DNA of 64,000 bases from Ichthyophthirius multifiliis (Eukaryota > Ciliophora > Oligohymenophorea > Hymenostomatida), in the NCBI RefSeq assembly GCF_000220395.1, contig NW_004085984.1, positions 48,003-112,002 of the forward strand, given 5' to 3'. Position 1 is the stretch's first letter. Every line of letters starts with the position of its first letter. Position numbers and translations under genes: made by a program. Positions 13,791 through 26,718 of this stretch are shown piece after piece. A model generated the notes under the pieces. That model was not told the DNA's origin, ran no database searches, and worked only from the letters and a program-made list of their open reading frames with translations.

Positions 13791-13918
13791 AAAAGCTAAT
13801 TGTATGCTTTTATAATAAAAATAATATTGAAAGAAATATAATATCATAAATTATTTTTTTAAACATAGGTTAGATTCCATTTTTTTCTTTATATGGATAA
13901 AAACTTTTTTTAAAAAAG

Positions 13919-14435
13919 TCACATATGGTTTATTTTTATTTTTTTAGAAATTTATTTTTACTTTTCTTCTTTTTTTGGAGATTTAGTTATTCAAATCAAA
14001 CATATTTTATAATCTATTTCTTTTGTTTTTCTTCTATATTTTATACTTCTAATTTTAGTTTTAATGAATTTTATTATTTTAGGTTTATATTTTTATATTT
14101 TTTATAAAATAGTTTTTATTTATCAAAAATTTAAGAATTTTATTCTTTTATTCTCTATATGCTTCAAATTGTTTAAAATCTATAATTTTTGTTTCGTATA
14201 TTGATAAATTTTGTTAGTTATTATTAATTTCATTATTTTATTTTAGGTCTAATTCTTTAAGTTTTCAAGTTTTCTTAAATATTTTTAAAAAATTCTAATA
14301 TGAAATCTAAAATACTTTATTACTTTAGTTTATAAATATTAAAAATTCATTTCATTTATTTACTATAGTTTAGGAATTCTAATGATTATAAATTGTGTAG
14401 CAGGTGATTTCAATATTATAATTAATTTAAACCAT
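13919..14435 (-). CDS. Hypothetical minus-strand gene, model unresolved
   Basis: Minus-strand segments look coding: an N-terminal piece from ATG at 14435 (MVQINYNIEITCYTIYNHQN), then a charged helical piece (IYETKIIDFKQFEAYREQK) and a basic Asn/Lys-rich tail (NNQISKKRRKVKINF). A probable intron begins at GTAAATAAATG, but the pieces cannot be joined in one frame without guessing, and the 3' end is uncertain (13860-13920). No family recognised. It is convergent with the RAP gene. Confidence 0.35.
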
Positions 14436-15799
14436 ATATATATATTTAATTTTTGTTAAAAGATATTAAATTTAAATTATATTTTCCCAATATTCTTTTT
14501 ATCAAACAAAAAAAATATAAAATTCCAAAAAAGCATTATTTTTTTTTTACTTATAGTAGATTATTTGAATATAATGGTAATTTTTAGATTATTTAAATAC
14601 AATTTTAATTTTCTTGATATAATATTTAGTTTTTGAAAAGTTTTTTATATTAGTTGATAATGATTTTTTTTTATATATGATAATTTAATCAATTAAATAA
14701 GCATTTCTAATTTTAAATGAAAAATTTATAATTATATATATCTAAAAATAATTTATTATATGTAATTGGGTATAATAATTAATTATTGTATTTTTTTAAA
14801 ATTAACAGTAAAAATGAGTTATTATATAATTGTATAAAGTAAAAATTTAAATATATTTAATTTTTTTAATTTAAAAATAAATAAATGATTATTGTTAATA
14901 AAATAAATGACATTATTGGATTATATTAAAGTAGATATTTATTAAAGTATTGATTATTAAAATATTCTTTAATAAGTAAATCCTAGTAAATTTAACATAT
15001 ACAAATTCTATTATATAGCAAACTTCTTCTAATTTAAATAGAAAATCTAATAAGTAAAAAAATAAATTTTAATTTAATAAAGTAAATTCGCTTTTTAATG
15101 ATAAAAACATTAATAAAATTCTCAAATAAAATACAAAAAATTAGCTTTAATCACCTTTATTTAGTATTTTTAATTCTAAAATATGTACAAAAACTTAATA
15201 AAAGAAAATTCTTATTTTATTATATTCTGGCTTTTATTATATTTATAGATAAAAAAAAAACACAAACAAATCTATATTATTTATTATTATCTTTATATTA
15301 ATAAAAGTGAATTCATATTTTTTTAAGATTTTCATTATTAATTATAAAAAATGATTATAATTTTTATTAATAAAGTTTAAACATTTTAGTCATTATTTTT
15401 TTATTTATAATAATTAAAAAAAATATAACATATTTTTAAACTGTAAAAGTATTTTTTAAAATTTATAATGCAATTTTATAATTTTTGAATTTTTTAATAA
15501 ATATATACAGTAATAAAAAACAATTTAAAAAAATATTATTTAAATAAATAAGAACAAACAAGTTGATAATAAAATATATTTTAAAAATGGAAATAGTATA
15601 AAGAATAAACAAATAGTTTAAATAAATATATTTCAACTCAATATTTAGATACATAAATGGATTTACAAGAACATATGAATTATCTTTGATTTTTATATTA
15701 ATTAATTAAATGTAGTAAATATCACTATCTTTTAATATATATTGTTATAACAACTTTAAAAAATCATAATAATCTTTTTGGTTATAAGGATAAATTATT
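14436..15799. other. AT-rich spacer, no supported gene
   Basis: Mostly A/T runs. Plus-strand frames near 15098-15301 are open but give only Lys/Ile/Leu/Tyr low complexity without a recognisable motif. It may hold the promoter and 5' exons of the PAS gene that follows. Confidence 0.5.
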
Positions 15800-18700
15800 A
15801 TGTCATGGACTTTATTTTAAATAGAAGTTTTTAAGGATAATCTTAAATATATAAATTTTTTCTTTTGTATTTTTTATTGGACAATATGTTTTTTAGTAAT
15901 ATTTCGAAGTTACTTTTTAAAAATATAATAAAAGAATATGAGTTTTTCAATTTTTGAAAAATTTATAAGCTTTATATTAAAAGCATAATACATATTATAT
16001 TATCCATTAATGATAAATTATGTCTTGACAATATTTAATTATAATAATTATTATTTAGAAGATCTAAAAGTGTAAGCAATTATACATGATTATTTTAGTA
16101 TATTTGGTATAATAATACAAATAGTAATAAAATACATTTCAAGTTATCATGATCTAGAAATACGGTATAAGTATTAAGACTATTTAAGTAGACCAATAAA
16201 TAATTTTTTTATTTATTAAACAACTTTTGAAACACTTTTAATATTAGTATTTTGCTATAAATAAATTGGAATAATCTTATATATATGTTAAATATTATAT
16301 GGATTATTTATAATTTATGAATACAAAATAAACTTGATTTTCTTAAACAAAACAATTTCATTTATTTATTTGTTTTTATCAATTAGTAATATATGCATAA
16401 ACGTTTTTTTTCTTTTTGAAAATTTAGTCACTGCGAACATTCTTGGATTTCTTATTTTAGCTTAATTTTGCTTTGCTTATCGAATTGCAAATGGTATTAA
16501 AGATAGCTAATAATAAATAATATATATCAATCCAACTAAAGGAATAAAATTTGAATAAATAAATAATATTATAAGAAAAATATGGGACTTTTCATCTTTT
16601 ACTGTTGACTAATATTTAGATAAAAATATAGGTTTAATTTTTGAAACATTAAAATATTAACACTCTAACTAATGTAAAAAAACAATTTGCTTCTGTAAAA
16701 ATTATTAAGAATTACTAAAAGAAGAAGAAAATAGTACTAGAGTTCATTTCTTTAAGTAATATATATTTAATTTGTTTTAACTTTTCCTCAAATCAAAAAA
16801 TTAAAATTAATAACCTTAATCTAAAACTGATTATAATATATTAAGATTCTCTTATTTGGCTTATATGGTAGATATTTTAGAAAATCCTCTGGTAAGTCTT
16901 CCTTATTTAGCAAAATTAAATAAATTAAAATTCAATGCAAGAGATTAAATAATTCTTTTTTTATTATAATAATAAGCAAATATACGCTTCAAGAAAATAA
17001 TTTAACGTAATGTTTCAGATAGTTGTAAAGAAATTATATGTTTTGATAAAAAAATGGGTCTTTTATAAGAATATATGAAGGAAATTTTAAATAAATAATA
17101 CAATTTTTTTTATTTTTTAGGATAAGATTATTTAAGATTATAATAATTGGATGATAAAGCTTAAGAAATAATATAGTTATAATAAAAAATCGAAAAAATA
17201 ATTTATGAATTATTCAATTATAATAATTAAAATTTAAGGCTTTTAGAAATAACTAAAATATTTATAAATTAATTCGATTTTCTTAAAGACAAAATAAAAA
17301 CTAGAATTAAGAATATAAAAAAAGCTTCATATTTAAATTACACAAATTAATTCATTTTTTTAAATAATTAAGCATGTGTTATATATATGTCTCTATTAAA
17401 GCCATTAGGAATTATAAAGCATTTAAGTAGTAACACTTCTTAAATCATTGGGTTTCTTAAATATTTATTTTATAAATATTTAAAAAAAAAAAATAATATA
17501 AAGAATAAATTAAAAAGACATCATTGAAAAAAATGTAAAGATTTTAATGCCTTAATAAATTGCGAAAATGCATGATTAAATTATTAAAGATTTTATAGAA
17601 AATAAAGAATTAGAATAGCTTGATAAAAGAAGCAAAATTGAAAAACCATTTTTTATTTAAAAAATTGATAATATATTAATTTAAGTTGTGCATATAAAAT
17701 TTTAATTAAGTTAAATGTCTTTGACAGAATTCGGTATTTCGAGTATAATTTATTAGCCATAATAAATATAAAATGTAATATTAATAGATAAAATAGAAAA
17801 TAGATATAAAAAAAAAATGTGTATTATATGACAAATTTAACATAAAAAATATATAAATAAATTTTTAAAAGGGCATACGAAAAAAAATGTATTAAAAAAA
17901 AAAAAAAAATGATTATAAATATATATATATATATACCTATATATATTTATATATATATTATATATTATTTATATATTTTTAGATTTATATAATTAATTAT
18001 TTATATATTTATATTTTTAGATTTTTATATATTTTTTTATTTTTTTTTATGATTTTTATTTATATTTATTTTTAAAACAAAAATTTTAGAATAACTTCAT
18101 TTTATAGATATAAATATGGTTTTACCCGAAATAATGCTTATTTTTAATTAATATATAGATGAAAAAACTAGTTACTATTAAAAATATTAAAATGGTATAA
18201 AAAGTATATTAATTTATCCAAAGTATGAATTCCAATAAAAATTGTTTTATTTATAAAAAGAAACATATAATTCATGTGAATAAGCCATAATGTAAATTTT
18301 TAGTTATTTATAAGGAAATATTGATATTGGAATAGGAGAAATATAATGTTAATGGAACTAAATTGATATAAAAAATTAATTAAATAAAATATACTATTTA
18401 CAAGTTCAGAATATAAAAATATTTAAATCTTTAATTGATAAATATACAATTATTAATTTTTATAAAAAGAAGTTACAATAATAATATTATTTAGATTTAT
18501 CAATATAAAAAGAATTATATGATTCTTTAAAACTTAATAAAGATCAAAAATCTTTTTTTTCATAATAAAATTAATCTAAAAAGTAATAATAAAATTTTAT
18601 GGTTTCAGCTTTTAAAAGTAATATTAAGGAATAATATTTTGATGATAAACCTTCTAATATTTTTAATTTTTCTTAAAATATACTTAAACGTTAAACCAGT

Positions 18701-21363
18701 AATTCAATTTATAATTAACAAAATAATTCTTAAAATGAAATCAAAATTGATAATTTTTCTCCTATCCCTTATTAAAAATCTTATTAAGATATTAATTTTT
18801 CTGCTTCTTATGTTAACGATTCATCTTATTCTCCTAATCTTCCTAATTTATTAATTTTAGAATGTTCATCTCATAATATAGACCAAAAATCTAACGATTA
18901 ATCGTAAAATTATTATATATATCTTTTTTATTTATTAGAAAATATAAATTTATTTTATATTAAAGATAATTAAAACATCATAAACAAGTTAATTAAATAT
19001 TTAAAAAGAAGCTTAATTAAATATATTCAAAGTTAATTTCAAAACTAATTACACTGAAAAGGAAACTAAAGATATTATAAAAAAAAACGATTAAACACAT
19101 GAAGGATTAATTTAAAAAAAATGTATTTAACAATCTTATTATAACAACTAAAAAATGAGAACTACTAAAGATTAAATTTCATTATGTATTTATTATAAAA
19201 ATAACATTAAAAAAAAAATATTATTTTTTTAATAAAAAAGAAACATTCTAAGAATTATCATAGAGTTAATTAAATAGTTCTAATAAAATTAACGATTGTT
19301 TAGTAACTATATAAACAGATGAATAAGTAGATACAAGTTAGTAAAATAGTACTATGATTTATAAAAATAATAATTAAATAAATGAATTATAATAAAGTTA
19401 AAGTGAAATTAATTAATAAAAAAAGTTTGTTATCGAAAGAACTTTTGAGTAAAGTGATACATATTTTTTTAATTTAGTTCGATTATTTTCTTTTTTTGTA
19501 ATGAGTATTTAGTTAATTCTAACTACTTTAACCCAATATAACTTATATACTAATTTTTAAACAATTAATGAGATTTATGACTTTTTATGTATAAAAATAT
19601 TTATTATTTTTTAATCTTTTTTAAAAAATATAGTTTAAAATTCCTATTTTTAATATTATGAAAGCTTTATTATATAAATAAAAATGTTCGAATATATATA
19701 CAATAGTAAAATATATAACTAATTGTTCCAAATGAATTTCAATAAATAATAAAAGATCTTAAAAAAGAATAAATTCAATAATTTAAAGATTATTCTAATG
19801 AAGTATATTATATAGAAAATATAAGCAATAGCTTTATTGTCCAAAATTTCATTCAATAATAAACATTTGGAATTTATTAATTTTAGTAAGAAACTAAAAA
19901 TAAGAAATCTCAATAAATTTAATTTATATATGGCTTAATTAATTAAAAATTCAATTATTTCTAATATATATATTAACCTTCATAATCTTAAGATTAATTA
20001 ATTAATGATAATTACTTAATATTTTAATAATAATATATATATAATATTGATTAAATTTATAAACTATTAAATAATCATATACAAGAAAGTAAAAAAAAAA
20101 ACTTTTTATATTTGCTTTTTATTGAAATAATGTCAATTTTAAACATACTAATATTAACTATTAGTTATTACAAAGGTTTGGAATTTAAAGAAGCCAAGTT
20201 AAATTTATTCGCTTATTTTTAAAAAGAAAAACTTGAAACTTTATAATTTAAAATATTATCTATTTTATCATCTTCATAATTAAGTAACAGAAATTTAATG
20301 AAAACATACAAAGTAATAAAAACAAAAAAGTAAGAAAAAAAATAAATAAAATCTTATTTTTTTTTTTTTTTTTTAATAAAATAAAAATAATAATAAATAA
20401 AAAGTCTTTAAAATTTAGTAAATCATAATAAAAATGGAAAAGAAAAATTATAAGTTAAACTGATAATTTGTAAAAAAATTAATTTTAACTTTTTTTTTTG
20501 GTCTTATTTATTTTATTGATAATGAGCTTTTACCCGTTTTTTACTTATATTTATTCGAATATTTTATTTGAAGAACTTTCTTAATCAATATAAGATTAAT
20601 ATTTTATTTAAAAAAATAAAATTTATGTTTCCTTTAATTCTGGACTTCTCTTAATTAAATTTGCTGACTAAGTTTAATAAAAACTTATTTCTTAATTTTT
20701 TTCTGAAAGTTTTTAATAAAAATGGGATTTTATAAGCTAACATATAATGTTCTAAAATATATAAAGCCTTAATTTATTATAAAAAAATTTAGAAAATAGT
20801 AAAAGGTCAAATATATCTGATTTAAAAAGGATAATTATAGATTGGATGGAATAGGATTTGTGTGAAAAGCTTCCTTAATAATTCTATGAATAATATATAA
20901 CGATTTAAAAAGAAAGTTGTTAAAATATAATGAATAAATAATTAACTAATGGATATATAATATCAGTAAGTTTAATATTTAAAATGCAAAAAGAGCTAAT
21001 GGAAATATTTAAAAATAAAAGCAAAAGCGAACTGTAAAAATGGGATGAAATAAATAACTTTTATTAATTTTTTTACTATAAAAATGGATTTAATTTGTTT
21101 CTGATTATATAAGTATTAACTTGTAAAATTATACTATTCTTTTTATTAACTCTATTAATTAATTAATTATTTTTACATATATTGGATATTTTTTTTTGAT
21201 TTTAAATATATAGATTTTTATTTATGATAATAATATTAAAAAGTAGAATAGATCTTAGAATCAAACATAACTTATTTTTTCTATTTTCTAAGTGGAGAGT
21301 ATTATTGAAAATAACTATTTCTTTTCATATTTTAAAAGAAACAAAAAGATTTTATAAATATGA
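15800..21363 (+). CDS. Large multi-pass membrane protein with PAS domain (tiny-macrocysts/PAS family)
   Basis: Several successive open regions fit one gene of a family greatly expanded in ciliates. From ATG 15800: about six hydrophobic segments (res. 20-230), the family's His/Cys motif HSNQCKKTICFCKNYQELL, a coiled stretch, then a PAS domain (NNQACVIYMSLLKPLGIIKH..SQIIGINQKDIIEKNVKILMP). Downstream are soluble Ser/Asn-rich parts and further membrane segments (RLFSFFVMSIQLILTTL; ILFFLLTLLINQLFLHIL). Intron 17452-17503 restores the PAS; others likely at 17821-18089, 19032-19071 and about 19180-19245. Between 19570 and 20400 the exons are not settled, and near 21188-21197 a T9 run must lose or gain a base for the last segment to TGA 21361. 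Probably a sensory or signalling membrane protein (family inference). Confidence 0.65.
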
Positions 21364-21456
21364 TTAATTAAATTTTTGTTTTAATATTTTTTAAAATTAA
21401 TTATATTTTTTTTCTTAATACATATATTAATATACATATCTAATATATATTTTTAT

Positions 21457-23102
21457 TCACCACAATCTTTTACTTTTAGCCCCTTCTTTTCTGAATTTAT
21501 TAGGAATTCTTTTTTATATAGGCCAAAGATCACCCCAATTTAATTTTTTAGCCATTCTATATTCTTTTTATCCATGAGATTTAGCTGTAATTCTTCTTAC
21601 AAATTGACCTTCTTGAGTACACAAATCATAAATGACATGTCCTTATTTTTTCATTGTCGGAAAAATAATTCTATCCCAAAAGAACGATTAGTCTGCCAAA
21701 GTCATTTTTTCGAAATCTTCATCTATATTTTTACTTCTTTCAGCATTTTTTTATATTACGATATAACAAAATTTTTCATCATCAAATTATCTTTCTTTAA
21801 GATCTTTAGCTATTATCTTTTTTGGATATTTCCCTATTTTCTATTCAAAATGGCACCAAGTATCATCTTTTTCGGATAATGGACAAGATCCATGATGCGG
21901 ACAAGGTGCAATAATTAAAGGCTTTTCATCTTTTTTTTCTTCTAATATATATTTTCTGAAATCATGAGCAAATCTAAAACCTTTTGGCGATCCATTTTCT
22001 ACAAAAACAATAAGTCCACCCTTTTTTAATTTATTCCAAAGACTATCAATAATAACAAGTCTTGCTTATTATTTAGTTTTTAAAAAATGGAATAAATATA
22101 AATATTTATAGTTTTTTAAAAAATAGTACATTCAGGAGAAGGAACTTCCTATAAAACATGTCCAATATAAATAATATCATATTCTTAAGCAAAAGGGAAA
22201 GAAATAGTCTAAGCAAGGTTTTCTACAAAAACCAAATTCTTTATATCTTAAGTCATATGTTTTCCTAATTTTCTCATATTAGTAGAAGGCTCGCACGCTA
22301 TTATATGTTTAAAATTCGGAAATGTGTCATTAAAGGCTATACTTCCACTACCGATTCCAGCTCCGAAATCAAGGAATGTTTAAGGTTGAAAATTTGGTAA
22401 TCTATATTTGATTTCATTTAAAATTCTACATGCAACTCCAAATGTATGGGGAGCTTTTCTTAATAAATATGCTACAGATGCATTCTAAGTATATTAAATC
22501 AATTGAAGTTATATGTTTGTAGAATTATTTGCTTATTTTATTATTTTTTCTTCATTTTCATTATATTATTCTTCTTCTTTTTTATTTTCATATTATTTTT
22601 AAATTTTTTAATTATTCTTTTTTTCGTTCAATTTTTCTTCTATTTCTTCCCTTGATATATTTTTACTATGTAAATAAATCAATTTATTGGCTTCGTCTTT
22701 GTTATTTTTTATAATACTTTCCGTATTGACAAACAAACGTACATTTTTTATATTTCCTGGTTTCTCAACTGCATGTAATTATTGATACATCTTCATAAAG
22801 TCGAATCCCATTTTTTTAATATCTTTATGGGGATATTTGCTAAATACTTATTGGGCCCTCAAAAATACTTTTTCAGGAAAATATTGTATGTTTAATACGC
22901 ATTATGCAATAAATTTCTCATCTATTTTTGGATCCTTTGGATCTGTTCTTTCTTGAGGAGATAAATGTTTTTTAGGCATTTATGGATCTATGGACTAAGC
23001 TTTTTTTTGTTTCTGTTTTAATGTTGGCTTTTGGACAGGTTATACTAGTTTACGACTAAATAAAAATATTTGTTTGTGTATTATTTATGCAATTTTTTTC
23101 AT
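21457..23102 (-). CDS. METTL17: Mitochondrial ribosome assembly methyltransferase-like protein METTL17/Rsm22
   Basis: 526-residue protein from two exons (intron 22065-22129; exon sum divisible by three). The N-terminus (MKKIAQIIHKQIFLFSRKLV) is an amphipathic basic mitochondrial presequence. The Rossmann core has FLDFGAGIGSGSIAF (SAM-binding motif I), then HIIACEPS, VLQEVPSPE and GGLIVFVENGSPKGF. The late segment PCPHHGSCPL and WCHFEQ carries the conserved cysteines that in METTL17/Rsm22 hold an Fe-S cluster needed for small-subunit assembly. All signature parts are present, so it should be functional. It is transcribed convergently to the PAS gene, only about 90 bp away. Confidence 0.93.
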
Positions 23103-24108
23103 ATTTTTTTTTTTTTGTTAATTTAGGATATTTATATTTTTGTCTTTTTATTTTTTTATTAAACTATTTTGTATTCTATTTTTTGAATTTTATTATAATT
23201 ATTTATTTATTTCTAATGATAATTTATAAATATTTCCATATTATAAGAAAAAACGAAATAATGTTTAAATTATAAATACATGTAATTAGGAATATTGTTT
23301 AATTTAAAATTGAAATAAAATTAAAATTTTAATTAAACTACAAAAATATTTAAAATTATACTATTTATGTTTTATTTAAAATAAATATATTTTATCGATA
23401 TTAAAAAAAAATATATATTTTTTAAAAATTTTCTTTAAAAAAAAATAAAATTTATGTAAATGATTTAAAAATTGGCTATTTTATATAAATATTTTTTTAA
23501 ATTTAAATTAAATTAATTCGAAAAAAACATCTGTTATTCTTATAATTTATGTTTAGTTTATAAGCGTATTTTATATAAATTTAAACTATTTATACAGAAT
23601 TAATAATATAAAAAAAAAAATTAAAATAAAATATGATGTAATGATAATAATAGTATTATCAAGTTATTATTTATAAAAAAGATTTTGAAATTAAATAAAA
23701 GATTAATATAAAAATAATTTATTTATATATTTATTTATAAGTATTTTATTTTAAAGGTAAATACAAATTATTTTAATTTATTTTTGTAAATTAATATATT
23801 ATTTTAAAATATTAATTTTATTTTATAATAAAAATTGTTTGCTATAATGGGTATATTAAGTTTAATTATTAATTATATTATTTTGTATATTTAATTTTTA
23901 ATGTTAATTAATTAAATTTAAGCAAAAAAGCTAAATAGTTATAAAGTATAAATATTGATAATATATAAAAATTCTGTAGAAATTAAATAAATTATCAAAG
24001 AATTGTTAACAATTGTAATATTTATCATAATACAGAAAAAAGAAAAAAAAAAAATAATTAAAAAAAAAAAAATAATTAAAAAAAAAATAATTATAAAAAT
24101 ACAAATAA
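23103..24108. other. AT-rich intergenic region between divergent genes
   Basis: METTL17 leaves on the minus strand and the ELM2 gene starts on the plus strand at 24109, so both promoters must be here. I see only A/T tracts and no gene. Confidence 0.7.
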
Positions 24109-25437
24109 ATGTCTGCTGTAATAAAAAATAATTTAAATACATCAGAAAATTAATATTAAAACTATAGTAATCCTGAAGAATTATTAAATTTTGATTTATA
24201 TAAGTAAAAAAACCTTATTTTTACCTTTGAAGACTTAAAGAAAGCTATTTGTTACTTCCCTAAGAAACATAAGAAGATAAAAAAGCCCCTAATTCCTTGT
24301 ATCTTGTCTTTTAAAAAAACAAGAAAATAATTAAAATATTAAGCAAAATTATTATAAACATAAAATAACTAAATTTCAACAAGAAATAATACAAAATATA
24401 TATCTAAATTGATGTATAAAAACTCAAAAACTGAAATTTCGGACACTCTTTCTCCATAGTAAAGTTAAACTAGAGCGTAATTAGATATAGTATAAAAAGA
24501 AAAAATAATTGAAAATGAAGAAAAGGTGAATGAAACAATCGATCAAAAACAAATAGATGAAAAGAAGCTTATTACTTAAAACAAATAAATAGATAAAAAT
24601 AATTGTGTCATTTTAGACACTCCTTATAAAAAGTATTTATTAAGTAAAAGATAAACATAATGTGAAAACTAAATCACAAAAAAAATATAAATCATTTCTT
24701 AAAAAAATGATAAAAACATATACCCAGATTTTAAAAATAGTGTTTTAAATATAAAATAATTTATTAAAAATAATAACAATCATGAAAATAGTGAAAGTTC
24801 GACAAGATAATCAGATTCTCCTTTAAAGTTTATTTAGATATTTTAAAATAATAAACGAAAATAAAATATTGAATCATCTCCTGATCCTAAAAAACAAAAG
24901 AATGTTTGTGTTGCAAACTTAACAAATAATTTACAAAATTAAACAAATAATTAACATAATTAAATGCATATTAAAAATGATAATAATACTTTATTAATTA
25001 AAAGTTCGAATAATATTATTAGTGAATCAGCTATACCTTAAGATTACTAGGAAACAATACCTCATTTATACATTAGAAACTAACATTATGCTACAAAAGT
25101 TGGATATTAATATTAAGTTACGATTCCAGAATTAGGAAGTTATGATTATAATCAAGATTATATAAAAAGATTAATATTAAAATAAAAAATTTGGCAACCT
25201 GATTGGATAAAAAATAAATATATCTAAAAATGTACAGAATAATTAAAACAATGGTATGGTTTTAGAAGAAATTAATAGGAATGTATTTAATTTTTAACTT
25301 TATGTTAATATGATACATTTATATATGAAAAAGTACTTGAATAAAATTAGTAAATGCTTTATTAGTATTATGAATAAAATGATTAGAAAATGCTTAAAAA
25401 AAAGAATAAAAAAAAATCTATTTTCTCGAATAAATGA
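24109..25437 (+). CDS. ELM2-domain nuclear protein
   Basis: Single-exon, 442 residues, ATG to TGA. The first 280 residues are polar, Asn/Gln/Ser-rich with basic clusters (FPKKHKKIKKPL, possible nuclear localisation) and Ser-Pro sites (RQSDSPLKF, ESSPDPKKQK). The C-terminal third matches an ELM2 domain: ATKVGYQYQVTIPELGSY, then KIWQPDWIKN and the closing helix CIQFLTLCQYDTFIYEKVLE. ELM2 proteins recruit histone deacetylases; no clear SANT domain follows before the stop, which is unusual. The function as a chromatin adaptor is inferred. Confidence 0.8.
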
Positions 25438-26718
25438 TTTTTTATTAAAATTTTTTAATCAATTTATTTTAAACAATTTTTTAATTTACTCATTCTATAT
25501 ATTTTATTTTATTTTAAAAAGGAGGGAATTTGTTTTTTGTTTTTACAAATTGTATTATATAAACTTAAGAATAAATAATTGAAAATAAAAATATTTATTA
25601 TCGTCGATATATAGCAATTATTATCTTTTTAAATTAGTAAAATATAAAAAAAGTAATATTTTTCATTAAAGTATAGAAATATTATAAATGTATAATATCA
25701 ATCAATATATTTCTATACTTATATATATTACTTGTTTATATATTTTTTTTAAAATGAACTATATCTATAAAAAAAAAATGTCATTAATTTCACTTCAAAT
25801 ATAAAAAATTAATAAACATAATACCAATATATTTTTATATATATAAAAATTTATCTATTTTATAATATTTTTATATTTTATTTATAATTATTAATCATAA
25901 TTCCTTTATATTTGGAAGAAAAAAAAAATATTTATACTTAAGCAATTTATTATTATTTTTAAATTTGTATAAATTACAATTTAAAGAAAAAAAAAAATAT
26001 AATATGTAAAATTTTTAATATTTATGTATAATAATAATTTATAATAGTTTGTTTTTTTATTTATTTTAATAAATATTATATTTAGAAAAAAATGTTATTT
26101 TTGAAATAAACTTTATAAAATATTAATTTTTTAAAATTTAATCTTTTGACTAAAAAACAATATAAAGGAAACTTTTAAAGTAATTAATTTTAATGAAATT
26201 AATTGTAAAAATTATAAAATTTATTTTTAATATTTTTATTTATTAATAATTTAGGTTTTTTTTTAAAAAAATTGAAGTATTTAAATTTTCAAAACTTTTA
26301 AATATTTTCATTTAAGAAAAAAATAATTTTGATAAAGTTAATAAAATATAATATATTTATTTAATAATTTATTTTTAATATAATAAATATAATTATAAAA
26401 TATATAATATATTATTAAAAAGAATATTAATTGATTAAAAAACAATTTAATTTATTAATTAATAAATATATATTATATATTAATTTTAAATATAAATTAT
26501 TTTATTTATATTAATAAAATATACATTGAATTAATACTGTTAAAATTTATAAGGCTTTAAATAGAAAATAAAATATTAAATAATGATCACTTTAAAATAT
26601 ATAATCTATTTTACTTTTTATAATTATTCAATATAATTAAATATTAATTAAAAAAATTAATATATTAATAATTATTTAAAAATAACAAATAGTTAATTTT
26701 CTAACCAAAAATATAAAA
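25438..26718. other. Intergenic region
   Basis: AT-rich spacer between two plus-strand genes. It holds the nested inverted repeat at 25651-25733 and otherwise poly-A/T and TA tracts. Confidence 0.7.
25651..25733. repeat. Nested perfect inverted repeat (long hairpin)
   Basis: AAGTATAGAAATAT (25669-25682) is repeated exactly inverted at 25707-25720 around a 24-nt loop. An outer arm AAGTAATAT (25651-25659) is inverted at 25725-25733. It lies 214 bp past the ELM2 stop. It could fold as a transcript 3'-end hairpin or a cruciform, or be a miniature-transposon relic. Confidence 0.7.

Noticed and set aside
21574-23275. Plus-strand frames rich in Phe/Tyr/Leu opposite METTL17 and in its promoter
   Set aside because: They mirror Lys/Glu-rich codons of the minus-strand gene or lie in AT-rich spacer; no motif on the plus strand.
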